A stretch of DNA of 32,836 nucleotides from a virus. The notes beneath the pieces were generated by a model. The model worked only from the letters and a program-made list of their open reading frames with translations, was not told the origin of the DNA and searched no databases. The translations under genes were made by a program, and so were the position numbers. Positions 7,427 through 16,144 of this stretch are shown in pieces. Numbering within the stretch: position 1 is the stretch's first letter; the number at the start of each line of letters is the position of its first letter. The DNA lies in the IMG/VR virus record IMGVR_UViG_3300028745_000026, positions 1 to 32,836 of that record; one strand, 5' to 3'.

Positions 7427-8430
7427 GCGTGGAGGCCCTGGAGGGCACTGGACGACTTGCAGGCCGCAGAGGGTGGTGTGGAGGCGGCGGCGGCCGTTCC
7501 CGTGACGGCCCCGCCCGTGGCGCTGGTGCCGGAGACGGAGTGGGTATGGGAGGTAGCCCAGTCCACGATGGCGGCCATGGCGAACTGCACCCCGCCGCCC
7601 TGGAGGTTGACGGTACCCGTGGCGTTCAGATTCAGGCTTCCGCCGGAGTGGAGGGTGGCTGTCCCGGTGGAAGTGATATTGAGTGCCCCCGTCGCGGTGA
7701 TGTCGGTATCCCCGGCGCTGGTCAGGATAAGCTTGCCGCCGGAATTGACGGTGACATCCAAAACCGGCTGGACCATTCCGGTGCCGTTCGGGCCCGTTCC
7801 CCAGTCCAGGGCAGCGTTGGGATTGTCGGCCATGGGAAGGGTGGACAGATTGAACGTCCCGAAGCCCTGGATGGAGATGGGCGCCACGGCCGACATAGAG
7901 ATCCCGTTGGCCCCGGTGATGTCCACGTCACCGAGGGGACTGATCTTTAGGGACAGGCCAGAAGGGTGGTCGATGGCCATCCAGTTGGTGGTGCTGGCTC
8001 CCAGGTCTTTGATGTTGCTCCCCGTGGGGATGATCAGGGGCTCGTCGGCGATGGTGGTGCGGATGCAGATTCCGCCCGGAAAATCGAGCTGGCACTCCCC
8101 GGACGCGTTGATCTGGGAGATGACCCCCGAATCGTGCCGTTTCAGGGTGAGGCCCGGCGAAATGGCGTTGTTGTCCTGCCATGGCACCGAGCAGACCCAA
8201 ATGCTCACTTCCTCGTCCAGGGTGAGGACCAGGCCGAGTTCTCCAACGGCAGGAAGGTCGGTTTCCATGCCGAGGGCCGGGTGGGCCCGCTGGCTGCCGA
8301 CCCGCACGAAACCATATCCCTCATCCGACGGGTTTGGGGCCCCCTGAAATTGGAGGTTGCGCCACGTCACCTGGACCCCGTTGCGCTCGGGGACCTGGGC
8401 ATGAACGACGGCGAGATTGGCACCCATCAT
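7423..8430 (-). CDS. Baseplate central spike (gpV/gp5-like)
   Basis: A 335-residue protein. ATG 8430 is preferred because AAGGAG lies 7 bases upstream and the ATGA overlaps the hub stop; the adjacent ATG 8427 is possible. The N-terminal 120 residues resemble an OB-fold spike domain. Then comes a long region of Gly/Thr/Ser/Asn-rich short strands (TSAGDTDITATGALNIT, TGTATLHSGGSLNLNATG), as in spike beta-helices. The C-terminus has DWATSHTHSVSG, typical of spike ends, followed by a Ser/Ala-rich tail. The product should form the membrane-puncturing tip under the tail tube. Its place directly after the hub and J genes supports this. Confidence 0.8.
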   Translation of the reverse strand: MMGANLAVVHAQVPERNGVQVTWRNLQFQGAPNPSDEGYGFVRVGSQRAHPALGMETDLPAVGELGLVLTLDEEVSIWVCSVPWQDNNAISPGLTLKRHDSGVISQINASGECQLDFPGGICIRTTIADEPLIIPTGSNIKDLGASTTNWMAIDHPSGLSLKISPLGDVDITGANGISMSAVAPISIQGFGTFNLSTLPMADNPNAALDWGTGPNGTGMVQPVLDVTVNSGGKLILTSAGDTDITATGALNITSTGTATLHSGGSLNLNATGTVNLQGGGVQFAMAAIVDWATSHTHSVSGTSATGGAVTGTAAAASTPPSAACKSSSALQGLHA

Positions 8431-10481
8431 AGCGGGGCTCCTTGTCCTGCAAGCCAAGCCTGGGGGTCCAGCACTCGGTCTTTCCCTCCAAGATTCTGGA
8501 GGACTTGCCAGTGGAGGTGCGGCCCGGTCGTGTGGCCGGTGATCCCGGTGACCCCAAGTCCTGTAACGCCACAGAGGACCCGGGCCCCCGCAGCAAGGGT
8601 TGGAAAGACGGACAGGTGGGCGAACATATGATGGGTTCCATCGTCGGCAAGGAAGCGGACATACTGTCCAGCCCCGATCATGTTCCCGGTGGAATCTTTC
8701 TGAGTGAAGCACCCCAAAAACTGCCCATCACAGGGAGCAACCAGGGGGGTTCCGACGGGCATCGAATAATCCACGGCCTTGTGGACGCCACACCGGACCC
8801 CGCGCATTCGGAGGGCTCCCAGCCCCCCTCCGGCCGGAACCACGATGGCCCCCGTCCATGGCTCAACCCGGTTGAACCCCTTGGCCGGAGTAGGGTTCCC
8901 CTTCTCGCTGTAGACGATGGCCTGGATTGCCGGGTTGTCCTCGGGCTTGTAATCGAAATGCTGGAGGTCCCAGAGGTATTCCCGGACGGCATCAGGATAG
9001 GAACTTTGGGTGACCGGAGCATCTGCACCTTCTACCACCCGCTCGACCTGGAGAGTGGTTGCGGCCCGGAATGACCCGGGATCCCCTGCCTGTATCTGGT
9101 GGGAGACCGAGGTGATGTAGCCACAGATCCCGTCGGTCGAGTCTTGAAGGACCGTCCCGGCGCGGGCCCCGGGCAGGAGGGGGTAGTGGCGCTGGTGGGT
9201 CCAGAGGTAGGGGAGGGCGGCCCGCTGAAAGGCGGCCCGGCCCAGGACGCGGGGAATCTGTTGCCCAAGCCAGTCGGCATTCTTTCGGTCGTAGACGTTG
9301 GTGGTGATCTGGTCAGAACAGAACCCATACCGGCGAAGGGAATTCTGGTCCAGGTAGTAGCCCAGCATCATCTTGAACCCGAGAATGGAATTCTGGTCCC
9401 CGTCCAGGGCCGTGGACATCGACCAGACGAACATATTTTTCCGCTCCGCATCGCTTTTGGACGCAGAGACGCTGAGGGGGGCCGGACCATCAGTCCCGCC
9501 CAGGAGAAGCACCGGGAGGGCACTCCAACCAGAATCGTCGGGATAGGACATCCCCGCCGGCATAGCCTGGCCCTCGGCTGGGTCGCCCGCCTGGCCAGGA
9601 AAAGGAATGGGACGGAAGACCACGGTCGGGACTTCGGAGTTCGAGTCGTCTCCACCCAGGGGTAGGTAGGTCACAAAAAGCTCGTGCAGTTCCGGCTCGG
9701 AGCAGTTGACGATGGTCTGCCACAGGGGCCCCTCTGCCTCCAGGTAGGAGTAGAGGACGGCGGAAAGCTGGAGCCCCATCGAATTCGTCCATATGGGGGT
9801 GGATGCATCAAAGTCAGGCTCTCCGCCGGCCGTGGCGCCGTAGTTCCCGAGCTGCCAATACTGGTTGAGAGCGATGGGATTCCCGTCCCTCCCGGTGAGC
9901 CCCATGAGGTCTGAAACCCCAAAATTCAGGAGCATTCCGATGAACTTCTGGGGGTTGGTGAAAAGGTTGTCCCGGGTGAGATTGTTCAGAATCTGGATTC
10001 CCTGGGCCGTCAGGATGTCCGATGCCCCGGCCGCCAGGGCGCCGCGCCAGTTGAGCCATCCCTGTTGGAATAGTCGCTGGAGCCCTTCGGCGTGAAGCTG
10101 GAGCCGCCAGGAGTAGCCCCGAACAGTGGAGGTGCGGGACCAGGAGGCCCCGGAGATGAATCCGTCGAATAGGCATCGCCAGCCGGCGCCAGTATTGGCC
10201 TCGATTCTCAAGCAGTCCTGGCATTCCACCCGGGTCCGAAGCATGGACCCGATGGTGCCCATCATGAGCGAGAGCCCGGCTGAGTGCCCCCGCATGTTCT
10301 CGGTGGTGTCGATGGCCGAAATCCCAATGGGATCCGAATAGACCTTTCCGTTCTCGTCGGTGAATGAAGTCCCGGTTTCCAGCATCTTGAGGGAATAGGT
10401 CCGGTCCACCCCCTGCTGGATGATGGCCCCTACTGAATCCAGATAGACCCGGACCTGGACGCCGTAATGGGTTGCGGTCAT
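8427..10481 (-). CDS. Baseplate hub with C-terminal M23 (LytM-like) peptidase
   Basis: A 684-residue protein starting MTATHYGVQVRVYLD, overlapping the J gene stop by ATGA. The N-terminal ~500 residues look like a baseplate hub of the gpD/late-control type, but I see no decisive motif. The C-terminal ~130 residues are a zinc peptidase of the M23 family: HKAVDY gives His567 and Asp571, FAHL gives His622, and GPHLHWQV gives His655 and His657. The usual metal and catalytic residues are therefore present. Such domains cut peptidoglycan cross-links so the tail tube can cross the wall, placing the enzyme on the virion at the baseplate. Spike and J-like wedge genes flank it. Confidence 0.85.
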   Translation of the reverse strand: MTATHYGVQVRVYLDSVGAIIQQGVDRTYSLKMLETGTSFTDENGKVYSDPIGISAIDTTENMRGHSAGLSLMMGTIGSMLRTRVECQDCLRIEANTGAGWRCLFDGFISGASWSRTSTVRGYSWRLQLHAEGLQRLFQQGWLNWRGALAAGASDILTAQGIQILNNLTRDNLFTNPQKFIGMLLNFGVSDLMGLTGRDGNPIALNQYWQLGNYGATAGGEPDFDASTPIWTNSMGLQLSAVLYSYLEAEGPLWQTIVNCSEPELHELFVTYLPLGGDDSNSEVPTVVFRPIPFPGQAGDPAEGQAMPAGMSYPDDSGWSALPVLLLGGTDGPAPLSVSASKSDAERKNMFVWSMSTALDGDQNSILGFKMMLGYYLDQNSLRRYGFCSDQITTNVYDRKNADWLGQQIPRVLGRAAFQRAALPYLWTHQRHYPLLPGARAGTVLQDSTDGICGYITSVSHQIQAGDPGSFRAATTLQVERVVEGADAPVTQSSYPDAVREYLWDLQHFDYKPEDNPAIQAIVYSEKGNPTPAKGFNRVEPWTGAIVVPAGGGLGALRMRGVRCGVHKAVDYSMPVGTPLVAPCDGQFLGCFTQKDSTGNMIGAGQYVRFLADDGTHHMFAHLSVFPTLAAGARVLCGVTGLGVTGITGHTTGPHLHWQVLQNLGGKDRVLDPQAWLAGQGAPL

Positions 10482-11749
10482 GAGAGGTTCCAGAGGGGAT
10501 AGGTGTTGTTGTCGCTGGCCAGCCCGTTCTCCATGGTGAACCTGGACCCAACCTGAATCGGGTCATTCGGGTTCCATGCGATGTCGATGCCGGGGGCGAT
10601 GTAGGAGCCCGGGGCGGTTCCCATCTGGAGATTGACGCTCATGATGTCCGGGTCGGCGATGGAGAGGGCGACCAGGAGCTGGTGGAAACTCACTGTCTCG
10701 CCGATGGTCACGGAGTTGAACACCGTCAGGGCGGCATTGGTCAGGGCGGTCTGGATGGCCGCAAACCTGCCTTTGGCGCTCGTCGCGGTCGTCACGGCAG
10801 CCGTCAGGTAGACCGGGCATAGCGGGACCGGCTTGAGGGTCACCGAAATTCCGGCGGCCTTCCAGCCCGGAATGAAGGTGTTATTCGGGCCCAGTCCCCC
10901 ATTGAGAACCTTGGCGATCAGGGTCTGGTTGGAGACGGTCACCGGAGAGGTGGAGGTCGCGGTGGCGATGGTTCCGTTGGCCAGGAGGGGGGTGAAGGTT
11001 CCGGTGCCGAGGCCGTCGTCAATGAACAGCCAGACGTTCCCGAAAGCGGCCGGGGCCGGGATTAGAAGGAAAGGCTCGACAGCAAGGGCATCCACGACGG
11101 AGGCGCCCGAGGCGTTGATGGCAGCATATTCCAGGGCCTCCTTGGTGCCCCGGACCAGGGTATTGATCCAGCTCTGGAACCGGACGGACCTGGCCGCGTC
11201 CGTTTCCGCGTCGGCCCCGCCCACGGTAGCCTGGCCGTTGGTGACTGAATCAATCCCGGCAATGGGATAGAGGATCCGGGCGAGAGAGGCGGCCGGGACG
11301 TTCCCGGCGACCCCCGGGGTGGCCGCCTGGACGGGGACGGCTGCCGAGCTGAAGGCGCCGGCCGAGAGGGTCGCGTCCTGGATGGTCACGAACTGGACGC
11401 CTGAAGCCGTGGCGACCTTGGTCCCCGTGGGGATGTCGATGTTCACGGCCGGCGCGACCAGGGCGGAGAAGACGACGGCGCTAGTAGAGGCAATGGCAGA
11501 GAGGGCCGGGAACCCGAAGGCATTGTAGACGGCGTTGTTGATGGCGTATTCGACGGCCCCGTCTGCCCGCACGTCATAGTCCTCCATGACCACGGCGATG
11601 GCCTCCAGGTGGGCCCGCTCCAGGGATCCGGTCTGCATGTCGGAGGGCATATTGAAGCCCGGGACCAGCCCCGGGTTGGAGGCGATCCACGAGGCCATGG
11701 TCTGGGTGTAGCTGGTCCAGTCGCGGACCTGGAAGGCGGATGCAGTCAT
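10478..11749 (-). CDS. Baseplate J-like wedge protein
   Basis: A 423-residue protein with AGGTGA before ATG 11749. The sequence has the baseplate J pattern: an N-terminal segment with LERAHLEAIAVVMEDYDV, then IPTGTKVATASGVQFVT, GVAGNVPAASLARI and ETDAARSVRFQSWI, ending with a strand-rich C-terminal part. In contractile tails this protein forms the wedge ring that joins the hub, sheath and fibres. It follows the LysM/gp25 wedge gene by 9 bases and overlaps the hub gene, so baseplate genes sit in one unit. No anomaly is visible. Confidence 0.9.
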   Translation of the reverse strand: MTASAFQVRDWTSYTQTMASWIASNPGLVPGFNMPSDMQTGSLERAHLEAIAVVMEDYDVRADGAVEYAINNAVYNAFGFPALSAIASTSAVVFSALVAPAVNIDIPTGTKVATASGVQFVTIQDATLSAGAFSSAAVPVQAATPGVAGNVPAASLARILYPIAGIDSVTNGQATVGGADAETDAARSVRFQSWINTLVRGTKEALEYAAINASGASVVDALAVEPFLLIPAPAAFGNVWLFIDDGLGTGTFTPLLANGTIATATSTSPVTVSNQTLIAKVLNGGLGPNNTFIPGWKAAGISVTLKPVPLCPVYLTAAVTTATSAKGRFAAIQTALTNAALTVFNSVTIGETVSFHQLLVALSIADPDIMSVNLQMGTAPGSYIAPGIDIAWNPNDPIQVGSRFTMENGLASDNNTYPLWNLS

Positions 11750-11758
11750 GGGGTCACC

Positions 11759-13300
11759 TTACGAACCGCCGGTCACGGCGAAACTGGCCGGGCCGAGGAT
11801 GGTTTGAACGGTTGCGGTGGGGGTGATAATCCCCGTCGTGCTATCACAGGCCACGGTCACCTGGGTCACCGCCGTCACGCGGGGGTCGCGGAGCAGGGTC
11901 TGGGCGACGGCGCCCCGGATAGCCAGAGCGTTGTCCACGGTCAAGCCCTTGCCCAGGTAGGCGTAGAGCAAGGAGCCGTAGGAGGGATGCTGGGGCAGGT
12001 AGCCGAGGGGCGTATTGAGCCGACGATTGAGAGCATTGACGAGGTTCTGGAGGCTCCCAACCAGAAAGTCCCCACCGTCCGGGTCCAGGTCGAGCCCTAC
12101 CGGGTCCAAGATTTCAGCCTGGGCGGCAGAGGGGACCGAGAGGATGGCGCCGGGGGCCGCGACGATACCGGGGACCAATCCGCTCGAAAGAGCTGGGGAG
12201 CCGCCTTGCGCCGGCCAGGAGACGAAGGGGTAGACCAGGTTGTTCAGGGCAGCGATGGTGGACCATGCCGACTCGTCGCCGAGGACGGTGGCGGCAATCT
12301 GCCGGAGGTCCCGCCCGGGGATGACCGGGACAGGGGACGGGGGCGTCGGGGCGATGGTAAGGGCGCCATTGGTGGTGATGGGCAGGAGAGCCCCGCCGAT
12401 GGCGATCCTCATGCTGGTCAGGGCGCAGATGAGATCCTGCTTGGCCTGGACGGGGAGCGTCGTGGCATTGACGACGGTCTGGGTCAGAGAGGAGACCGCA
12501 AAGGCGGCGGTGCGGAGGAGGTCCGCGACTCCCTGGGTGTCGGCCGAAACGGTGGCGCTGAGATTCTGGGCCGCATTGATCGCCCCCTGGACCGCCGTGA
12601 TGATTCCCTGGATGGTCTGGACGATGGGCCACTGGCTGATATTCATCAGGGTCTGGATGCTTTGAATCTCGGCGGTGATAGCCTTGATCGCGGCCAGGAG
12701 CCCGGTGATCGACATTCCATTGAGCTGGTCCGAAAGGGCCACTACCTGATCCACCCGCTGGAGGGCCCAGAAGGTGAGGGAGTAGGACCAATCCAGGGGC
12801 TTGGAGGCCGTCCGGTCATCGGTTGGCATCCCGACCGGAAGGATCCACCATACCTCGTTTTTCCATTCCGAAGGGCCGCCCGACTGGGCCATGAAAACCA
12901 TCTTCAAAAGAGGTTTTTGCTGGGCTAGAAGCGCAGCGTTGGAGTCGGCATAATTCTGAAAAAGAGCCCGAAGGGCAAGGCGATTATCGAGCCCGAAGGT
13001 GATAAGCCCCTGGTCATAATTGGAGGCCAAATCCCTCAACCCTTGTTGACCGACGCCAAAGACGCCCCGCATGGTCCACCGGCCCGGGGCAAACCCGGCT
13101 TCCACGATCACGGGGTTGCCTGCGAGGTCGATCCCGAAGTCGGCCCTGAACCCCTGTTCAGCGGTGAACGCCTGGGGGGCCAGCCGAAGGGTGACGGATT
13201 GGGAGAAGGCGTCCGCAAGATCCGCTTGCGAAGCCTGTCCGATGAGGTTTGAATCCCAAATCTCGAAGGTATAAAACGCTACGTCGTGATAGGCACCCAC
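11759..13300 (-). CDS. Baseplate wedge fusion: LysM-like segment plus gp25-like domain
   Basis: A 513-residue protein starting at GTG 13300 with GGGAG upstream. Residues 1-190 look like a strand-rich structural domain with many aromatics; 195-300 is a helical, Ala/Gln-rich linker. Around 328-360, DLRQIAATVLGDESAWSTIA followed by LNNLVYPFVS resembles a LysM motif such as those in gp53-like baseplate proteins. The last ~115 residues (from GSLQNLVNALNRRLNTPLGY to the C-terminus) match a gp25/gpW-like wedge, including NALAIRGAVAQTLLRDPRV. gp25 proteins link sheath ends to the baseplate. The J gene follows. In many phages these domains are separate genes, so this reads as a fusion. The LysM call is less sure than the gp25 call. 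Confidence 0.75.
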   Translation of the reverse strand: MGAYHDVAFYTFEIWDSNLIGQASQADLADAFSQSVTLRLAPQAFTAEQGFRADFGIDLAGNPVIVEAGFAPGRWTMRGVFGVGQQGLRDLASNYDQGLITFGLDNRLALRALFQNYADSNAALLAQQKPLLKMVFMAQSGGPSEWKNEVWWILPVGMPTDDRTASKPLDWSYSLTFWALQRVDQVVALSDQLNGMSITGLLAAIKAITAEIQSIQTLMNISQWPIVQTIQGIITAVQGAINAAQNLSATVSADTQGVADLLRTAAFAVSSLTQTVVNATTLPVQAKQDLICALTSMRIAIGGALLPITTNGALTIAPTPPSPVPVIPGRDLRQIAATVLGDESAWSTIAALNNLVYPFVSWPAQGGSPALSSGLVPGIVAAPGAILSVPSAAQAEILDPVGLDLDPDGGDFLVGSLQNLVNALNRRLNTPLGYLPQHPSYGSLLYAYLGKGLTVDNALAIRGAVAQTLLRDPRVTAVTQVTVACDSTTGIITPTATVQTILGPASFAVTGGS

Positions 13301-13313
13301 TGGTTTTCTCCCG

Positions 13314-14087
13314 TCACATCACGAACAGCCCGGGGCCATCCCAGGCCGCCAGGAGTTCGTTGGTGAGGGCTTCGCAATCCTTCTCCAGCTTTTCAGCCAG
13401 GTCGGAAAAGATGAAGCCCGACTTGCGCGACTGGGAGATTCCGTCAGCCGATTGGGAGGAAATGGCCGTGGGGTTCATCATGCTGGAGATCATGGGGAAA
13501 AGGGCCAGGGTTGCCCTCATGGCCGTCAGCCGGTTGATCTTGGGCCAGTCCGGGTTGGTGGGCTCCAGGCCAGCGACATAGGTCAGGGCGCAGCTCTGGG
13601 GCGTCCGCCACCCCAGGCCGCCCATAGCGTAGGCGAGGGCATAGACGGCGTTCCCGCCCGCGGGGGCGATGACGATCTCGTTGGACTTTCGGTCGCACCG
13701 GAGCCAGGACTGGTCGAAGGTGAACTGGGAAACGAGGGTGCCAGGGACGGTGAGGATCAGGCTCACGACCGACTGAAGGGGGCGGATCCGGGGCTTGATA
13801 CGCGGGAAGCCGTCCCCCGGGAGGGAGCCGGGCCACTGGTAGTAGGGCTCGTATTCAGCCGGGCCGTTAGTTTGATCCAGGGCTGGATCGGCATATGGGT
13901 CGAACTGGGGCGTAAAGGTGGTCGGGGCAAAACGGGTACCGAGGACCCGGCTCACTTGGAGCTGGCCCTCGGCGATGGCATCAGCAATGAACGGAGCGAA
14001 CACGGGTTCGCCAAGTTGGGGCAGCCGGGTCACCAGCCCACTCAAGTAGGTTGCCAAGAGATAGGCTGGCGTGACCAGGAAGGCCAT
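13314..14087 (-). CDS. Putative head-completion or neck protein
   Basis: A 257-residue protein, start ATG 14087 with GGAG 6 bases upstream. It is placed between capsid and baseplate genes, 12 bases after the preceding gene and 13 before the wedge fusion. Its start (MAFLVTPAYLLATYLSGL) is mildly hydrophobic but not long enough for a clear membrane helix. The middle has an aromatic/Pro-rich stretch and the C-terminus is helical with charged residues (DLAEKLEKDCEAL). Position favours a neck, connector or tail-terminator role. I do not recognise a family motif. Confidence 0.6.
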   Translation of the reverse strand: MAFLVTPAYLLATYLSGLVTRLPQLGEPVFAPFIADAIAEGQLQVSRVLGTRFAPTTFTPQFDPYADPALDQTNGPAEYEPYYQWPGSLPGDGFPRIKPRIRPLQSVVSLILTVPGTLVSQFTFDQSWLRCDRKSNEIVIAPAGGNAVYALAYAMGGLGWRTPQSCALTYVAGLEPTNPDWPKINRLTAMRATLALFPMISSMMNPTAISSQSADGISQSRKSGFIFSDLAEKLEKDCEALTNELLAAWDGPGLFVM

Positions 14088-14099
14088 GGATGCTCCGGT

Positions 14100-14579
14100 T
14101 TAGGACTGGGGGGTGTTCGCAGCTTCGGCGGCCTGGAGGGCAACCTCGGCAGCCTGGATTGCAGCCAGAGCAGCATTCGGGGCGGTGGGATCCGGGGTGG
14201 CAGCGGGGACGGCCACGCTGGCGGCGGCCACGGCATCGGAAGCCGTCTTGAGGTCGGCCAGCATCGCATCCTTGGTCTTGGTCTGGTCCAGGGTCACGTC
14301 CAGGAATTCCAGGGCCCACTGGGCGATGCCGGGCTTGGTCCAGGTCTTGTCGGGCAGGGGGGCATAATCCGCACTGGGGGCCGGCGTGGCGCCTTTGAAT
14401 TCCAGGAAAAAGGGGAAATTGAGCAGCTCGGCCGCTTGGTCGGGAGACGCCTGGCCAAGCCAGAGGTTTCCGCCATCCGGGTTGGGACAGAAGATGACCG
14501 GGCCCGCACTGGTATTGATGACAGGGGGATCGAAGGGGCGGCCCTGATGGGCCACGGTGACGGTGGTGGGATCGGACAC
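14100..14579 (-). CDS. Small capsid-adjacent protein with Ala-rich helical tail
   Basis: A 159-residue protein that starts at GTG 14579, with AGGAG 6 bases upstream, soon after the terminator that follows the capsid gene. The first ~95 residues form a compact part with PVIFCPNPDGGNLWLGQ. The rest (from about residue 100) is an Ala-rich, probably coiled helical tail (ALAAIQAAEVALQAAEAAN). Its position suggests a head decoration, head fibre or head-completion protein, but no family is recognised. Confidence 0.65.
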   Translation of the reverse strand: MSDPTTVTVAHQGRPFDPPVINTSAGPVIFCPNPDGGNLWLGQASPDQAAELLNFPFFLEFKGATPAPSADYAPLPDKTWTKPGIAQWALEFLDVTLDQTKTKDAMLADLKTASDAVAAASVAVPAATPDPTAPNAALAAIQAAEVALQAAEAANTPQS

Positions 14580-14593
14580 AGGGGACTCCTATC

Positions 14594-14629
14594 AAAAAGG
14601 CCCAGGCACCCCATGGGGGCACCCGGGCC
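14594..14629 (-). terminator. Rho-independent (probably partial) terminator after the capsid gene
   Basis: Read on the minus strand, a GC-rich hairpin has arms GGCCCGGGTGCCCC and GGGGTGCCTGGGCC with a few G-T pairs, followed by TTTTT. It lies between the major capsid stop and the next gene. A partial terminator here would keep capsid mRNA abundant and lower expression of later genes, as in many phages. Confidence 0.75.
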
Positions 14630-14644
14630 GAGGTGCCAGATGAC

Positions 14645-16093
14645 TCAGGGCAGCCAGGTGGCGTTGGAGGGCAGGATGTTGGTGATCAGGGCATGCTTCT
14701 TCGGCAGGGAGAGCCGGAGGCAAGCCAGATACATGACCGCGAACTGATACTGGAGGGTGGTCATGGCGAGGGGGATCTTGCTGGGGGGCGCCATCTGCAC
14801 CAGACGCAGAGCGTCATACTGCGGGGCCGAGGTCAGCATGATGGCCTGGGAAGTGCCGGGAATGGTGGCGTTGGTGTCGGTGAACACGGTGGTTGCGCCG
14901 GTCTTGGCCACGCGCCCGATGAACCGGCACATATTGGAAGCGGTGCTGCCGTTCTTGCTGGAGCGGTAGACGTTGTAGTAGCTCTCGGCCGCACCCGAGG
15001 ACTGGGTGATGGTCAGGGCCACCTGGTTGGTCGCGGCGACGACGACGGTCGAGCCAGTCACGAGGACCGAGGACGACACGAAGCCGGGACCGGCGGCTTC
15101 CACCCGGTAGGCATAGGTGCCGGCGGGGATGGAGCCGGTCGCGCCGGAGGCGACACCGGTCATGGAGGCCGGGGCGTTGCCGGAGATTTCAGTCGCGGCG
15201 AAGTTCTCCACCGGCTGCCGCATGTTCTCGTCCAGGAACACATGGGGGTAGAGATCCAGGACGCCGTTGCCGATGCCCAGGCCGTTATACTTGATGGACT
15301 TGACCATCGCGCCCAGGGTGGTGCTGGGAACGTTGGCATCCAGGTTGACCCGGTATCCCGCTTCCAGGTGGCCGTCGAAGTCCGCCTTGCAAGCCGGGGA
15401 AACGATCAGGGCGTCGGGGGAGCCCCAGGAGCCGAAGCCGGAGATGCGGGCCGCGAGGGGGGCGACCTGACTGCCGGTGTTCAGGGCGATTCCGCCCAGG
15501 TTCAGCACGTTCTGGGGGGCGTTGGCCAGGAGACCGGGGATGATGCCCTGGAATTCCAGGGGGCTCATGGTGGGGTCGCCGAAAATCAGCTCCCACTCGG
15601 CGGTCTGGAGGACCCGGGACAGGGCGGAGAAGATTTCCTGCTCGGCCGAGTTGAAGTCAGCCGCGCCGGCCGCCTGCTGAAGGGCGCCCTGCATGGCGGT
15701 GGGAACGGTGACGCCGCCGAATTCAGCCAGCACCTTCAGCTCGGTGATGACCCGGTGGTAGGCGCCGTTGCGCTGGTTGAGGTTGGAGCCGGTTTCGTTG
15801 GAGACCGCGCTGCCGGGGTATCCGCCGATGCCGTCCTGGACAACCTGCTGGTCGATCAGGCTCCAGCTCGTGTGTCGGTTGGGGAACAGGAGGTTGAACA
15901 GCACGAAGTGGGGATTCTGGACGGTGGCGGTCGCCAGTTCCGGCTCCAGGGCTTCCACCCGCGTTGCGCCGCCGCCGGTCAGGGCCGCGAGGTTCACGCC
16001 CGCCTGGGTGGAGGTCAGGGACTTGACCAGGGTGCGGATCCGGGGATCAGCGGAAGTTTCGGCCAACTGGCCGAGGATCGAAAGAACGTCCAT
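14645..16093 (-). CDS. Major capsid protein with an Ig-like insertion
   Basis: A 482-residue protein, ATG 16093, with AGGAG 7 bases upstream. It follows the scaffold-like gene and precedes a strong terminator, both usual for the major capsid gene. The N-terminus (1-65) is helical with conserved-looking text, followed by a long region (66-300) fitting the HK97-fold capsid proteins of myoviruses. Residues about 305-412 look like an inserted immunoglobulin- or fibronectin-like domain: GTYAYRVEAAGPGFVSSSV, then SGAAESYYNVYRSSKNGST. The native fold then resumes to the C-terminus. Such domains decorate capsid surfaces. The capsid assignment is from context and general features; I cannot place it in a specific capsid family. 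Confidence 0.8.
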   Translation of the reverse strand: MDVLSILGQLAETSADPRIRTLVKSLTSTQAGVNLAALTGGGATRVEALEPELATATVQNPHFVLFNLLFPNRHTSWSLIDQQVVQDGIGGYPGSAVSNETGSNLNQRNGAYHRVITELKVLAEFGGVTVPTAMQGALQQAAGAADFNSAEQEIFSALSRVLQTAEWELIFGDPTMSPLEFQGIIPGLLANAPQNVLNLGGIALNTGSQVAPLAARISGFGSWGSPDALIVSPACKADFDGHLEAGYRVNLDANVPSTTLGAMVKSIKYNGLGIGNGVLDLYPHVFLDENMRQPVENFAATEISGNAPASMTGVASGATGSIPAGTYAYRVEAAGPGFVSSSVLVTGSTVVVAATNQVALTITQSSGAAESYYNVYRSSKNGSTASNMCRFIGRVAKTGATTVFTDTNATIPGTSQAIMLTSAPQYDALRLVQMAPPSKIPLAMTTLQYQFAVMYLACLRLSLPKKHALITNILPSNATWLP

Positions 16094-16104
16094 CGGTAAC
16101 TCCT

Positions 16105-16116
16105 GGCCTTTAGGCC
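16105..16116 (-). promoter_or_regulatory. Small hairpin in the capsid mRNA leader
   Basis: GGCC-TAAA-GGCC (minus strand) sits immediately before the ribosome binding site of the capsid gene. It may stabilise the leader or tune translation. The stem is only 4-5 bp, so the claim is weak. Confidence 0.25.
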
Positions 16117-16144
16117 GAAAAGGGGTTGAGGTTGAAAGGCGGCA

